A DNA stretch of 64,000 nt from UBA7398 sp964632545 (GTDB lineage Bacteria; Actinomycetota; Actinomycetes; Nanopelagicales; Nanopelagicaceae), in contig CAZWBQ010000006.1 of the NCBI GenBank assembly GCA_964632545.1, forward strand, positions 1-64,000, given 5' to 3'. Positions 1 through 8,415 of the stretch are shown here, piece by piece (position 1 is the first letter of the stretch; each line of letters opens with the position of its first letter). A model generated the notes under the pieces. It ran no database searches and was not told the origin of the DNA. It saw nothing but the letters and a program-made list of their open reading frames with translations. The position numbers and the translations under genes are program-made.

Positions 1-1359
1 ATGTCCACCATTTTGATCTGCACGGTTAATCGACCATTGCGTGAGTCTAATAAATAAGAATCTAAATGGTTCTGGCGGAAATGGAATCGGTTTATGTTTC
101 ACCATTTGTAATTCAGTAGCTTCAGTTTCAATGCCATCTAATAAATCCAACATCGTCGAAGCGCCAAATCGAGTAGAAGCAACACCAAGACCGGTATATC
201 CAAGTACATAAGCAACGTTGCCACCAAAGGCCGTTCCCCAGAATGGCGAGAAACGGCTGCAGGTATCAATTGCACCGCCCCACCCATGAGTAAATTTAAT
301 TCCAGTTAATTGTGGAAATGTTTTTAAGAAGTTTGCAGCTAACTTTGCATAGGTTTCAGGTCTAAATTCATATTCCTGTCGAACTTTTCCGTGGTAGTTA
401 TAAATTGCATCATAACCACCCCAAAGAATTTCATTCTCTTTAGTTAAGCGGTAATAATGGAATTGGTAACCTGCATCAGAAACGCCTTCGCGACCAGCCC
501 AACCAATGCTGGCTAATTGTTCTGGCGTTAAAGGTTCAGTAACTAATTGAAAGTCATAAACCGCAACAACATACTTACGTAAACTTTTTATTAGTGGTGT
601 AAAAATGTTGGTAGCTAGTGCAACTTTATTTGCCCTAACTTTTCCGTAAGCAGTATGAACAATTATTTGGTCGCCATCCTCTTCAAGCTCTTCTACTCGA
701 GAGTTTTCGTAAATCTTTACACCGAGTGAAAGACAAGCTTTTTCTAAGCCCCAAACTAAACGAGCTGGATCGACTAGCGCAGTTCCGTCGGCGTCGAAGA
801 GGCCACCCTCATACAACGGCGAATTAACACGCTTGCGAATTTCTGCTTTAGTTAATACTTCAACATGGTCGCCAGTGTTATTACGTTGGATAGCTTCTTC
901 TTTTAACCCTTCGAATTGCCATGGCGCAACTGCAACTCTTAATTCACCGGTCCGTTCAAAGTCACAATCAATGTTGTATCGCTTAATGGTTTCTTCAATA
1001 GCATCAAGGTTTTCTCGACCTAATTTTTCAATCGTTGCCATTTCATCTGGAAATCGGGTGTAGCCGTTAACAAATCCATGAGTAAGTGATGCGTTGCAAA
1101 AACCGCCGTTACGTCCAGATGCACCAGCGCCAGTTTCGCGTTGTTCGATAATTACAACTTCGCGATTAGGATTCTTTTCTTTTGCAAGGAGCGCGCTCCA
1201 TAAACCGGTGTAACCCGCGCCAACTATGCAGAGGTCGGTGGCAATTTCACCAATAAGTGCTGAGTGCGAATCTGGTTCGAGCGGATCAGCATCCAACCAA
1301 TAAAGTGCTGGTTGCAGATCGGCTAAATGTTTAAGAATGAATGGGTCGATGGGGGCCAT
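1..1359 (-). CDS. FAD-dependent amine/amino-acid oxidoreductase (DAO/PuuB family), 3' end cut by window
   Basis: The frame is open from an ATG at 1359 to the window edge (453 codons, no stop), so the C-terminus lies outside; the family is usually about 430-470 residues, so little is missing. Residues 47-52 (GAGYTG) form the FAD Rossmann loop and GASGRNGGF at 79-87 is the second FAD motif typical of glycine/D-amino-acid and gamma-glutamylputrescine oxidases. The family oxidises secondary or primary amines, passing electrons to FAD and then oxygen or the respiratory chain. Substrate cannot be read from the sequence. The gene has no neighbour on its strand within view, and its upstream leader is unusually GC-rich and foldable. 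An alternative is a dehydrogenase rather than oxidase. Confidence 0.8.
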   Translation of the reverse strand, partial: MAPIDPFILKHLADLQPALYWLDADPLEPDSHSALIGEIATDLCIVGAGYTGLWSALLAKEKNPNREVVIIEQRETGAGASGRNGGFCNASLTHGFVNGYTRFPDEMATIEKLGRENLDAIEETIKRYNIDCDFERTGELRVAVAPWQFEGLKEEAIQRNNTGDHVEVLTKAEIRKRVNSPLYEGGLFDADGTALVDPARLVWGLEKACLSLGVKIYENSRVEELEEDGDQIIVHTAYGKVRANKVALATNIFTPLIKSLRKYVVAVYDFQLVTEPLTPEQLASIGWAGREGVSDAGYQFHYYRLTKENEILWGGYDAIYNYHGKVRQEYEFRPETYAKLAANFLKTFPQLTGIKFTHGWGGAIDTCSRFSPFWGTAFGGNVAYVLGYTGLGVASTRFGASTMLDLLDGIETEATELQMVKHKPIPFPPEPFRFLFIRLTQWSINRADQNGGH

Positions 1360-1462
1360 CGAAATATCCGGCCTTGACCGGATTCACCCCTTTGCTAAAT
1401 TAATGAGTGGCCCGGGTCCTCCGGAGTCCGCCCCCATAACGCAGATCTTTATCTAGCAATCT
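1360..1462 (-). other. GC-rich, foldable leader upstream of the FAD oxidoreductase
   Basis: The gap before the FAD oxidoreductase is markedly GC-rich in an AT-rich genome. Read on the minus strand it contains the self-complementary CTCCGGAG, then CACTC that can pair with GGGTG about 20 bases later, then a perfect hairpin ATCCGG-TCAAGG-CCGGAT (1366-1383) ending just before the start codon. No clear Shine-Dalgarno is visible. It could be a structured 5' leader (cis-regulatory RNA) or simply a terminator/operator; I do not recognise a known riboswitch class. Confidence 0.3.
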
Positions 1463-1537
1463 GTGGTTCGTTATAGCTTCAGGGATAGGTTACCGCGAAA
1501 ACAATGGAATAGCATCTATCTACACATGGGGGGCACG

Positions 1538-2146
1538 TTGAATACTAAAGTTTTATTGACGGGCTTCGGGCCATTTGCTGGTTCTTCCCTTAATCCTTCG
1601 CAAGAAATCGTAAATGAAATAGCAAAGATAAATAATCCCGCGATTGAAATTATTACCGCAATACTTCCGGTTGTATTCGGAGAAGCTAGTGCGAAACTGT
1701 TGGAATTGATTGCATTAGAAAAGCCAGATGTAGTTATTTCTTTGGGTCAAGCAGAAGGCAGAACCCAGATTACTCCAGAGCGAGTAGCGGTAAATTTAGA
1801 TGATGCACGAATTGCTGATAACAACGGCGTAATTCTGATTGATCAACCAATAGTTAATGGTGGACCAAACGCTTATTTCTCAACGCTACCAGTCAAAGAA
1901 ATAGTTGCTGCTATTTCTGCCAACGGTATCGCAGCCGCGCCTTCACTATCAGCTGGAACTTTTGTTTGCAACCATATTTTTTATCACTTACAACATTCTT
2001 TAACTGGCACAAAAATAAAGAGCGGGTTCATCCATGTGCCGTTAATGACCGAGCAGGGCAGTGAATTTCCAAACCTATTTACCATGCCCTTATCGGATAT
2101 GGTTAAAGGAATTACTGTCGCAATAACTGTTGCTTGCACTAAATAA
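1538..2146 (+). CDS. pcp: pyrrolidone-carboxylate peptidase (pyroglutamyl peptidase I)
   Basis: This cysteine peptidase (family C15) removes N-terminal pyroglutamate from peptides in the cytoplasm. The TTG start at 1538 is chosen because it follows GGGGGG at 1528-1533 and because the resulting N-terminus (xNTKVLLTGFGPF) aligns without gap to known enzymes. With it the catalytic Glu is residue 81 (TPERVAVN) and the Cys is residue 144 (GTFVCNH), the same numbers as in the Bacillus enzyme; the His is about 166 (GFIHVP). An ATG at 1526 and a GTG at 1463 are in-frame alternatives. The protein is 202 residues, a normal length. The gene is followed after 18 bases by the deiodinase-like gene on the same strand. 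Confidence 0.9.
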   Translation: MNTKVLLTGFGPFAGSSLNPSQEIVNEIAKINNPAIEIITAILPVVFGEASAKLLELIALEKPDVVISLGQAEGRTQITPERVAVNLDDARIADNNGVILIDQPIVNGGPNAYFSTLPVKEIVAAISANGIAAAPSLSAGTFVCNHIFYHLQHSLTGTKIKSGFIHVPLMTEQGSEFPNLFTMPLSDMVKGITVAITVACTK

Positions 2147-2164
2147 TTTAGTTACGCTCACGCG

Positions 2165-2815
2165 ATGCGCTATCAACCAGAACGGGTTCCCATTGCTGAA
2201 GGCTTAAAACGCGGCGAAGAGTTTTACAAATTGATGGATGGCCGTCGAAGCGTCCGAATGTTCTCGGACGAACCTGTGCCTAAAGAGGTTATAGAAACAG
2301 CAGTTCTAACCGCTAACACATCACCAAGTGGTGCGCATCAACAACCCTGGACTTTTGTCGCTACAAATGATCCAGAGGTAAAACATAAAATTAGAGTCGC
2401 TGCTGAAATTGAGGAGCGCGAAAATTACGAAGGCGGACGATTACCACCAGCGTGGCGACAAGCGTTAGCGCACATCGGAACTAATTCGGATAAAAGTTAT
2501 TTAGATGTAGTGCCATGGATTGTGGTGGCGTTTGCACAGAAATCCACGCCAATGCCAGATGGCTCTTTGCAGAAAAATTATTATGTTAGCGAATCAGTCG
2601 GAATTGCTTGCGGTTTATTTATCGCAAGCCTGCATTCGATGGGGCTTTCGACGCTTACTCATACGCCGAATCCCATGGGTTTCTTAAACGAAATATTTGA
2701 GCGCCCTGTAACCGAGCGCCCTTACATTCTCTTTCCGGTTGGTTACCCAGCAGAAAATTGCGAAGTACCCGATTTACTTCGCAAACCGCTGAATGAGATA
2801 TTAATTCAGAAGTAA
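2165..2815 (+). CDS. nitroreductase-fold flavoprotein, iodotyrosine deiodinase-like
   Basis: A 216-residue FMN-dependent member of the nitroreductase superfamily. FMN-contacting motifs are RRSVR (27-31) and SPSGAHQQPW (53-62). It carries the region that forms the active-site lid in iodotyrosine deiodinase: E84, Y88 and K110 line up with human Glu157, Tyr161 and Lys182, and the C-terminal VPDLLRKPL matches the same subfamily. Iodotyrosine deiodinases reductively remove halide from halotyrosines. Bacterial homologues are known, with unclear physiological role. The 3' end overlaps the convergent membrane-protein gene by about 10 bases. A general nitro- or quinone-reductase function cannot be excluded. 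Confidence 0.8.
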   Translation: MRYQPERVPIAEGLKRGEEFYKLMDGRRSVRMFSDEPVPKEVIETAVLTANTSPSGAHQQPWTFVATNDPEVKHKIRVAAEIEERENYEGGRLPPAWRQALAHIGTNSDKSYLDVVPWIVVAFAQKSTPMPDGSLQKNYYVSESVGIACGLFIASLHSMGLSTLTHTPNPMGFLNEIFERPVTERPYILFPVGYPAENCEVPDLLRKPLNEILIQK

Positions 2816-3489
2816 GTTTGCGAAAATTTGTCGAGCAGCGTAAAGGAAATTGCGATTGCCTGCCCAACAAAAAGCATTACCAACACTGTACCTAAACCAA
2901 TTTTTCCGCCGAGCAAATACCCACTCGTTAAAGCAAAACACTCAATTACAAATCGAATTTTCCAAATTCTTATTCCGGTTCGTTCTAATAAACCGATCAT
3001 CCAGCCATCTCTTGGACCAGATCCAAGACCGCAGGATATGTAAAGCGCAGTACCAAACCCAACAAGTGAAATTCCACAAAAGATCATTAATAACGATAGC
3101 TTAAAATTGTGTTGTGCCGGAATAATGGTTACCCCTAATTGGAGCGATGCCGCAAAGAAAACAGTATTTGCAATCGTGCCAAAACCTGGCGTTACTTTTA
3201 AAGGGAACCAAATTAAGAGCACAAAACAACTAACAATAAAAAATGCCCAACCAAGAGTTATTCCTGCTTGGCGCGAAATACCTTGCGCTAAAACTGTCCA
3301 TGGTGGATTTCCTAAATTAGATTGAACCGAAAGTGAACCACCGATACCCATCATAAATAAACCGCTAATTAAAATAAAAAATGTTTTAGGTCGAACGGTC
3401 CAATAATTTGGCGCGCTCCAAGTAGTTTTTGGCACGGCACGAGCTGGCGCAAAGAATTTAAGCGCTCTCGCTAATGATGGTCTGCTCAT
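2806..3489 (-). CDS. YczE/YitT-type integral membrane protein
   Basis: A 227-residue protein with about five hydrophobic segments, starting after a basic soluble N-terminus of roughly 35 residues. The conserved GLGSGPRDG loop near residue 155 and the NLGNPPWTVL segment near residue 58 are typical of the YczE/YyaS family of bacterial membrane proteins, whose function is not established. It sits alone on the minus strand, convergent with the deiodinase-like gene and divergent from the FAD dehydrogenase operon. Family assignment is fairly secure; no activity can be inferred. Confidence 0.7.
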   Translation of the reverse strand: MSRPSLARALKFFAPARAVPKTTWSAPNYWTVRPKTFFILISGLFMMGIGGSLSVQSNLGNPPWTVLAQGISRQAGITLGWAFFIVSCFVLLIWFPLKVTPGFGTIANTVFFAASLQLGVTIIPAQHNFKLSLLMIFCGISLVGFGTALYISCGLGSGPRDGWMIGLLERTGIRIWKIRFVIECFALTSGYLLGGKIGLGTVLVMLFVGQAIAISFTLLDKFSQTYF

Positions 3490-3512
3490 TTATCCGATCC
3501 GCTAATGGAAAT

Positions 3513-3549
3513 TTGTTGCGATATAGCGCAATGGCTTTATACTTCCACA
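3513..3549 (+). promoter_or_regulatory. leaderless promoter of the FAD dehydrogenase operon
   Basis: A TATACT -10 box at 3538-3543 is preceded by TTGCGA at 3516-3521 (16-base spacer). The expected transcription start, seven bases after the -10 box, falls on the ATG at 3550, so the mRNA would begin with the start codon. No Shine-Dalgarno precedes that ATG. Confidence 0.55.
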
Positions 3550-4953
3550 ATGTCAACAATAAACCGAGTAGATCTCAACGCTAACCAGATAGAAGAGTTG
3601 AAATCAATTTTTGGTGCGCGCTTCACTACTAATGAATCGGTTTTAGTTCAACACAGCAGAGATGAATCTGCATTTCCGCCGGTATTGCCTTCAGCAGTTA
3701 TTTATCCGCACAACACTGAAGAAGTTTCGAAAGTTCTGGCTTATTGCAATCAGAATTTAATTCCAGTAGTTGCTTTTGGTGCAGGCTCTTCATTGGAAGG
3801 TCACGTTCTGCCACTTAAAGGCGGCGTTAGTTTGGATATGACTGAGATGAACAAGATCATCGAGATATCGCCAGCAGATTTAGTGGTACGAGTTGAAGCA
3901 GGGTTAACTCGAGTTGCGCTTAATAATCGCCTTGCAAGTGAAGGACTCTTCTTCTCGGTAGACCCAGGGGCAGATGCAACTATTGGCGGCATGGCTTCTA
4001 CCGGAGCTGCCGGAACTACTACCGTTAAATACGGTTCCATGCGTGAAAATGTTTTAGCGCTTACCGCCGTATTAGCAGATGGCACCATCGTAAAAACCGG
4101 CCGGCCAACTAGAAAACTTTCGGCAGGTTATGACTTAACTCGATTATTGGTGGGCTCTGAAGGTACTTTGGCGGTAATAACTGAAATTACCTTAAGAGTT
4201 TTCGGAATACCAGAGAAAATGTCGGCCGCAATTGTTCGCTTTGAAACTTTGGCAGATGGCGTTGCTGCTGCTGCCGCAATTGTGCAAATGGGTACAAATA
4301 TTGCGCGTTGTGAATTTCTTGACGCGGCAAGTGTCAGAAATGCCAATAAACATAGCGGTTTAACACTCCCAGAACAACCAACACTTTTATTCGAATTTCA
4401 TGGCAGCCCAACGAATGTTGAATCAGATGCCCAAGGCGTTGCCGAGATTGTTTCAGAATTTGGTGGATCTAACTTTGAATGGACAAGTGACGAAAGTGCT
4501 CGTCGAAAACTTTGGCAAGCTAGACATGATGCGTATTGGTCAAATGTTCACATTTATCCAGGCAAACGAATTGTAAGTACCGATATGGCGGTGCCACTAT
4601 CTGCACTTGCAAAAGCTGTTGAAGCTTGCAACGAAATCCTTAATAAGCATAAATACCCTTTTAGTATTTTCGGGCACGTGGCAGATGGAAATTTTCATTG
4701 CATGATCATTACCGACCCATCAAACCCAAATGAGTTATCTGATATCCGCGAGATTACTCATGCGCTCGCTTCCAAGATCATCGCGATGAACGGTACTTGT
4801 ACTGGCGAACATGGAATTGGCATGGGAAAGATTGAATCGTTAGTTGAAGAGACCGGTGAAAATGCAGTTGCGCTAATGCGAAGTATTAAAAATGCAATGG
4901 ATCCAAATGGAATTCTCAATCCTGGCAAAGTTTTAGCAGTAAATAAAGGTTAG
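3550..4953 (+). CDS. FAD-linked 2-hydroxyacid dehydrogenase (GlcD / D-lactate dehydrogenase family)
   Basis: Oxidises a 2-hydroxyacid such as D-lactate or glycolate to the 2-oxoacid, passing electrons from FAD to a quinone or cytochrome. The 467-residue protein has the N-terminal PCMH-type FAD domain (FGAGSSLEG, then GGMASTGAAGTT) and the C-terminal FAD-oxidase domain ending with GHVADGNFH and GEHGIGMGK, the metal/substrate site signatures. I start at the ATG at 3550 because a leaderless promoter points to it; an upstream ATG at 3505 would add 15 unconserved residues. It begins a three-gene unit with the acetoacetate-decarboxylase-like and SDR genes, 3 and 0 bases apart. The exact substrate is unknown. 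Confidence 0.85.
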   Translation: MSTINRVDLNANQIEELKSIFGARFTTNESVLVQHSRDESAFPPVLPSAVIYPHNTEEVSKVLAYCNQNLIPVVAFGAGSSLEGHVLPLKGGVSLDMTEMNKIIEISPADLVVRVEAGLTRVALNNRLASEGLFFSVDPGADATIGGMASTGAAGTTTVKYGSMRENVLALTAVLADGTIVKTGRPTRKLSAGYDLTRLLVGSEGTLAVITEITLRVFGIPEKMSAAIVRFETLADGVAAAAAIVQMGTNIARCEFLDAASVRNANKHSGLTLPEQPTLLFEFHGSPTNVESDAQGVAEIVSEFGGSNFEWTSDESARRKLWQARHDAYWSNVHIYPGKRIVSTDMAVPLSALAKAVEACNEILNKHKYPFSIFGHVADGNFHCMIITDPSNPNELSDIREITHALASKIIAMNGTCTGEHGIGMGKIESLVEETGENAVALMRSIKNAMDPNGILNPGKVLAVNKG

Positions 4954-4956
4954 AAA

Positions 4957-5712
4957 ATGGATCAAAACGTTGCTGAGATTTGGTCAACACCGAAGCTTGC
5001 GCCGATGTACCCGCCATTTCCAATTCGGTATAAAGATGTAACGATTCTGACCACGGTTTATCGCACCGATCCTGCGGCCATTGCGAAACATATTGATTTT
5101 CCGGTTGAAAGCCATGGTGATTTAGTAATGATTCATAATTACTACATGCCAGTTGTTGAGGGCATGGGCGAAGTTGAAGAAACCAATGTGATGATCGGCG
5201 TAAAAGTAAATGCCAACGGAGTAGATCACTTTGGTGGCTTTAGTACAAATCTCTTAATCAGCTCTGAAGTTGGGTTAACTCAAGGTCGAGAAATTCATGG
5301 CCAACCGAAGAAAATGGGCAGCACAAAAATAACAACAGTAGATAATGAAATTATTGCGGAAGTATTTAGAGGTAATGATTTAATATCAAGAGTTGTGATG
5401 CCGGTAAGTTCTAAAACAGCAGAAGTAAGTGAGCTTGAGAAATATTTTCCGTTCCGTGAAAACATCAACCATAAAGTAATTAGAAACATCGATGGCTCTC
5501 AAGGGATTAATCAGATAACTTCTAGAATTTTAGGCGATGTCGTAGTGAAGGAATGTTGGCGCGGTCCTTCGAAATTAACTATTGAAATAAATGAGAGCGC
5601 ACCATTTCATTTACTACCAGTGCTAGAAACCTTAGAATCTTTTTATTGGAAAGCTGATTTTGCACTTGTGCCTGGCACTATTTTGCATGACTACTTGAAA
5701 GCAGGAGCATAA
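4957..5712 (+). CDS. acetoacetate decarboxylase family protein
   Basis: A 251-residue protein of the ADC family. GREIHGQPKKMG contains the paired lysines (K118/K119) equivalent to the Schiff-base Lys115 and Lys116 of clostridial acetoacetate decarboxylase. Family members decarboxylate acetoacetate or act as aldolase/dehydratases on other 2-oxo or 3-oxo acids through the same imine. Start follows AAAGG three bases after the upstream stop, so it is translated in one operon with the FAD dehydrogenase and SDR. That context suggests the substrate is a keto acid made by oxidation of a hydroxyacid rather than ketone-body metabolism; this is inference. Confidence 0.8.
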   Translation: MDQNVAEIWSTPKLAPMYPPFPIRYKDVTILTTVYRTDPAAIAKHIDFPVESHGDLVMIHNYYMPVVEGMGEVEETNVMIGVKVNANGVDHFGGFSTNLLISSEVGLTQGREIHGQPKKMGSTKITTVDNEIIAEVFRGNDLISRVVMPVSSKTAEVSELEKYFPFRENINHKVIRNIDGSQGINQITSRILGDVVVKECWRGPSKLTIEINESAPFHLLPVLETLESFYWKADFALVPGTILHDYLKAGA

Positions 5713-6465
5713 ATGGAAAATACCGATTTAAAAGGGCATTTGATTTTAGTAACAGGTGCTGCCAGCGGAATTGGAAAAGAGATTGCCACCTCATTTAGCA
5801 AACGCGGTGCGATTGTGGCGGCTTGTGATAAAAATATGGTGGAGCTACATAAGATCAAGAGCGAGATTGCAAGCGAAAATTTCCATATTTTCGAAGTGGA
5901 TTTCGTAAGCGAAGATTCAATAGTTAATTGTGTAAGTAAAGTTGAATCAGATCTTGGCCCACTTAAAGCAGTTGTTAATTGTGTCGGAATTCTCGGTAAA
6001 AATGGCGATAAAGTTGAATTAGTAGATTTAGCAGATTTTGACTTAGTTTATGCGATTAATTTAAGAGGAGCATTAATCCTGACTAAAGCAGTAATCAAAG
6101 GAATGGCCGATCGAGGTTATGGTCGAATTTTGCACATGTCCAGCATCTCCGGCAAAGATGGCAACCCGTTATTAGTTGCGTATTCGGCAACAAAAGCAGG
6201 ATTGATTGCGTTAGTTAAGAGCGTTGGAAAAGAATATGCAACAACTGGAGTAACAGTTAATGCGATGGCACCGGCGTTAATTCAATCGCCAATGAGTGAT
6301 AGTTTCTCAGAGGCACAATTAACATCACTAAAATCTAAAATACCGATGGAGCGACTTGGGAAACCTAGCGAGGTTGCAGATATGGCTGCCTGGATAGTTT
6401 CGCCAGCGTGCAGTTTTACAACTGGTTTTGCATTCGATTTAACCGGCGGTCGCGCCACTTACTAG
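5713..6465 (+). CDS. short-chain dehydrogenase/reductase
   Basis: A 250-residue classical SDR. Residues 14-21 (TGAASGIG) bind NAD(P); S143/S144, Y157 and K161 (YSATK) form the catalytic set. The usual NNAG motif is NCVG at 89-92, a modest deviation. It starts immediately after the stop of the ADC-family gene, so the two are probably translationally coupled. It presumably oxidises or reduces a hydroxy/keto group on the intermediate handled by its operon partners; the substrate is not identifiable. Its last bases overlap the convergent aldo-keto reductase gene by four. Confidence 0.85.
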   Translation: MENTDLKGHLILVTGAASGIGKEIATSFSKRGAIVAACDKNMVELHKIKSEIASENFHIFEVDFVSEDSIVNCVSKVESDLGPLKAVVNCVGILGKNGDKVELVDLADFDLVYAINLRGALILTKAVIKGMADRGYGRILHMSSISGKDGNPLLVAYSATKAGLIALVKSVGKEYATTGVTVNAMAPALIQSPMSDSFSEAQLTSLKSKIPMERLGKPSEVADMAAWIVSPACSFTTGFAFDLTGGRATY

Positions 6466-7442
6466 TTAGCCGCTGGTTTTTTTGGGATATAAGTACCAGT
6501 TTCAATACTGGTCTCAGGCAACCCGGATTCTAACTCTTCAAATTCGGTTTGAGTTAAATCGATTTCAGAACCAGAAAGTGAATTTAAAATTGTTGCAGGT
6601 TGTGACGCACCTGGTATCGGAATGGTGATTGGGCTCTTTGCAAGATGCCAAGCAATAGTTAAGGCAAAAACAGAAACGTTCTTTCGCTTTGCCATTTCAT
6701 GGAGCGTGCCATAACTATCGGAAGTTACATTTTTAGGTTTGCCGATCCCACCAAGCGGCGACCAGGGCAGAAATGCAATACCTAACTCGGTGCAGAGTTC
6801 TAACACATCGCTGTTCACTCTAAATCTAGGACTGAATTCATTCTGCACCGAAACCACGCCACCATCTTTTGGACCACCAATAATATTTAGACCAACTTTT
6901 AATTGTGCAACGGTTACATTGCTTAACCCAATGTTTTCGACTATCCCATGTTCTTTTAAGGTATTTACATTTTCGTACTGCTCCTCAATTGTTAGTTTTG
7001 GATCAATGCGATGGTGTTGCCAAAGTTTAATTTTATCCACGCCGAGTCGAGCAGCAGAGCCTTCAACAGCTCGATATAAATAACTACGAGTTGAGTTAAA
7101 ACCTAGCTCGCCATACCAAGTATCGTTTTTTTCGCGAGTGATGCCGGCTTTAGTAGCAACAATAATTTTTGCTTTCGCTTCGGTAGCGCCATTCCAACTT
7201 CGTATGGCCTCTGCAATCAATTTTTCATTATGACCATAAGGATTCCAGGTCGGCGAGTATGAGTCACCAGTATCTAGGAAGTTAATTCCGGCATCTAGTG
7301 CAGCATGAACTGTTTGAATCGCTTGGTCGCGGTTATCTAACATAAAACTTTTCTCAGGTGGATAGCCTGATAGCGGCATACAACCAAGTCCGATTGGTGA
7401 AATTTCTAATTTGCCAATAAAGCGCCGCTGATTATTTTTCAT
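6462..7442 (-). CDS. aldo/keto reductase
   Basis: A 326-residue NADP-dependent (beta/alpha)8 oxidoreductase. The tetrad D57 (FLDTGDSY), Y62, K98 (ATKAG) and H144 (WQHHRID) is complete. The GIVENIGLSN and IPIPGAS segments match the AKR cofactor loops. I use the ATG at 7442, nine bases after a TATACT -10 box (7452-7457 on this strand); the in-frame TTG at 7451 would directly abut that box. It is divergent from the ribokinase gene, so the two may be co-expressed. It may act as a sugar or sugar-aldehyde dehydrogenase; substrate unknown. Confidence 0.85.
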   Translation of the reverse strand: MKNNQRRFIGKLEISPIGLGCMPLSGYPPEKSFMLDNRDQAIQTVHAALDAGINFLDTGDSYSPTWNPYGHNEKLIAEAIRSWNGATEAKAKIIVATKAGITREKNDTWYGELGFNSTRSYLYRAVEGSAARLGVDKIKLWQHHRIDPKLTIEEQYENVNTLKEHGIVENIGLSNVTVAQLKVGLNIIGGPKDGGVVSVQNEFSPRFRVNSDVLELCTELGIAFLPWSPLGGIGKPKNVTSDSYGTLHEMAKRKNVSVFALTIAWHLAKSPITIPIPGASQPATILNSLSGSEIDLTQTEFEELESGLPETSIETGTYIPKKPAAN

Positions 7443-7470
7443 AGTTTGCAAAGTATAAGTTGAAATTCAG

Positions 7471-7506
7471 TTGATTGAAAGGCGAGAGAGGTCTATCCTC
7501 ACCAAA
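7471..7506 (+). promoter_or_regulatory. leaderless promoter of the ribokinase-type gene
   Basis: TTGATT at 7471-7476 and TATCCT at 7494-7499 are separated by 17 bases, and the ATG at 7507 lies eight bases after the -10 box. Transcript and translation starts should coincide. A second promoter with TATACT (7452-7457, minus strand) serves the divergent aldo-keto reductase. Confidence 0.55.
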
Positions 7507-8415
7507 ATGCGAGCCATTGCAGTTGTCGGAAGTTCAAATATTGACATGGTTACCTATACAACAGATATTCCTAAGAGTGGCGAAACAGTAATTGGTAAAA
7601 CTTTTGCGATTAATTTCGGAGGCAAAGGCGCGAATCAAGCTTTAATGGCAAGTCGCTTTGACTCTGCTGTTTATATGGTGACCGGCGTTGGCTCAGATCT
7701 ATTTGGCGATCAGATTATTGAAAATTTAAAGCACGAAGGAATAAATACCGATTACCTGCATAAATTTTCGGGAACAACCGGCGTTGCACCAATTTGGGTT
7801 GATGGCTCTGGAGCGAATCGCATCATTGTGGTTCCAGGGGCCAATAATTTGCTTGAAGCCAACCAAGCGATGGTTGCTATTAATCAAATTCAAAATTTGG
7901 GAGTTGTAGTTGGCCAACTAGAGATTTTAGAAGAGGTGACTCTGGCCGCTTTTAAATCTGCAAAAGAGTTAGGAATAACCACAATTTTAAATCCAGCCCC
8001 AGCTAAAGATCTCTCGAAAGATTTATTAGAGAACACTGATTGGTTAATCCCTAATTCCATTGAATATCAGGCGATTTCTGGCAGTGAACCAACCGAAGCG
8101 TCGATCTGCAAATTCGCTAAGGAAAATGGCATTGGTTTGGTTGTTACCTTAGGTGAAAACGGCGCAGCCCTAGTTGATCGAATTGGCAAATACAGCGCCA
8201 TAAAGAGCGAAAAAGTCATGGCTCTAGATTCAACTGGAGCTGGCGATTGTTTTGTTGGGGCTTTTGCGGCTGCAATAAACCAAGGTTTATCACCTGAAAG
8301 CGCAGCAAAAATTGGAACCGCATGTGCAACTTCCAGCGTTACCAGAAAAGGCGCACAGAGTTCTTATCCAGATAAGGTAACAGTTGGAAAGTTAATCAAA
8401 GAGCTAGCTATTTGA
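7507..8415 (+). CDS. rbsK: PfkB-family sugar kinase, ribokinase type
   Basis: Phosphorylates a free sugar or keto-sugar with ATP in the cytoplasm. The 302-residue protein has the N-terminal PfkB signature GGKGANQA (38-45), the ribokinase-type ILNPAPA segment in the middle, and the C-terminal DSTGAGDCF anion-hole/catalytic Asp motif. The start at 7507 gives the family N-terminus (MRAIAVVGSSNIDM) and follows a leaderless promoter. It is convergent with and overlaps the DapA-family aldolase gene by 12 bases, and it lies near a KduD-like dehydrogenase, so a 2-keto-3-deoxygluconate kinase role is also possible. Family call is strong, substrate less so. Confidence 0.75.
   Translation: MRAIAVVGSSNIDMVTYTTDIPKSGETVIGKTFAINFGGKGANQALMASRFDSAVYMVTGVGSDLFGDQIIENLKHEGINTDYLHKFSGTTGVAPIWVDGSGANRIIVVPGANNLLEANQAMVAINQIQNLGVVVGQLEILEEVTLAAFKSAKELGITTILNPAPAKDLSKDLLENTDWLIPNSIEYQAISGSEPTEASICKFAKENGIGLVVTLGENGAALVDRIGKYSAIKSEKVMALDSTGAGDCFVGAFAAAINQGLSPESAAKIGTACATSSVTRKGAQSSYPDKVTVGKLIKELAI

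Noticed and set aside
3505..3549. Upstream ATG extending the GlcD-like protein by 15 residues
   Set aside because: It overlaps the promoter; TATACT points to the ATG at 3550 and the extra residues are unlike the family.
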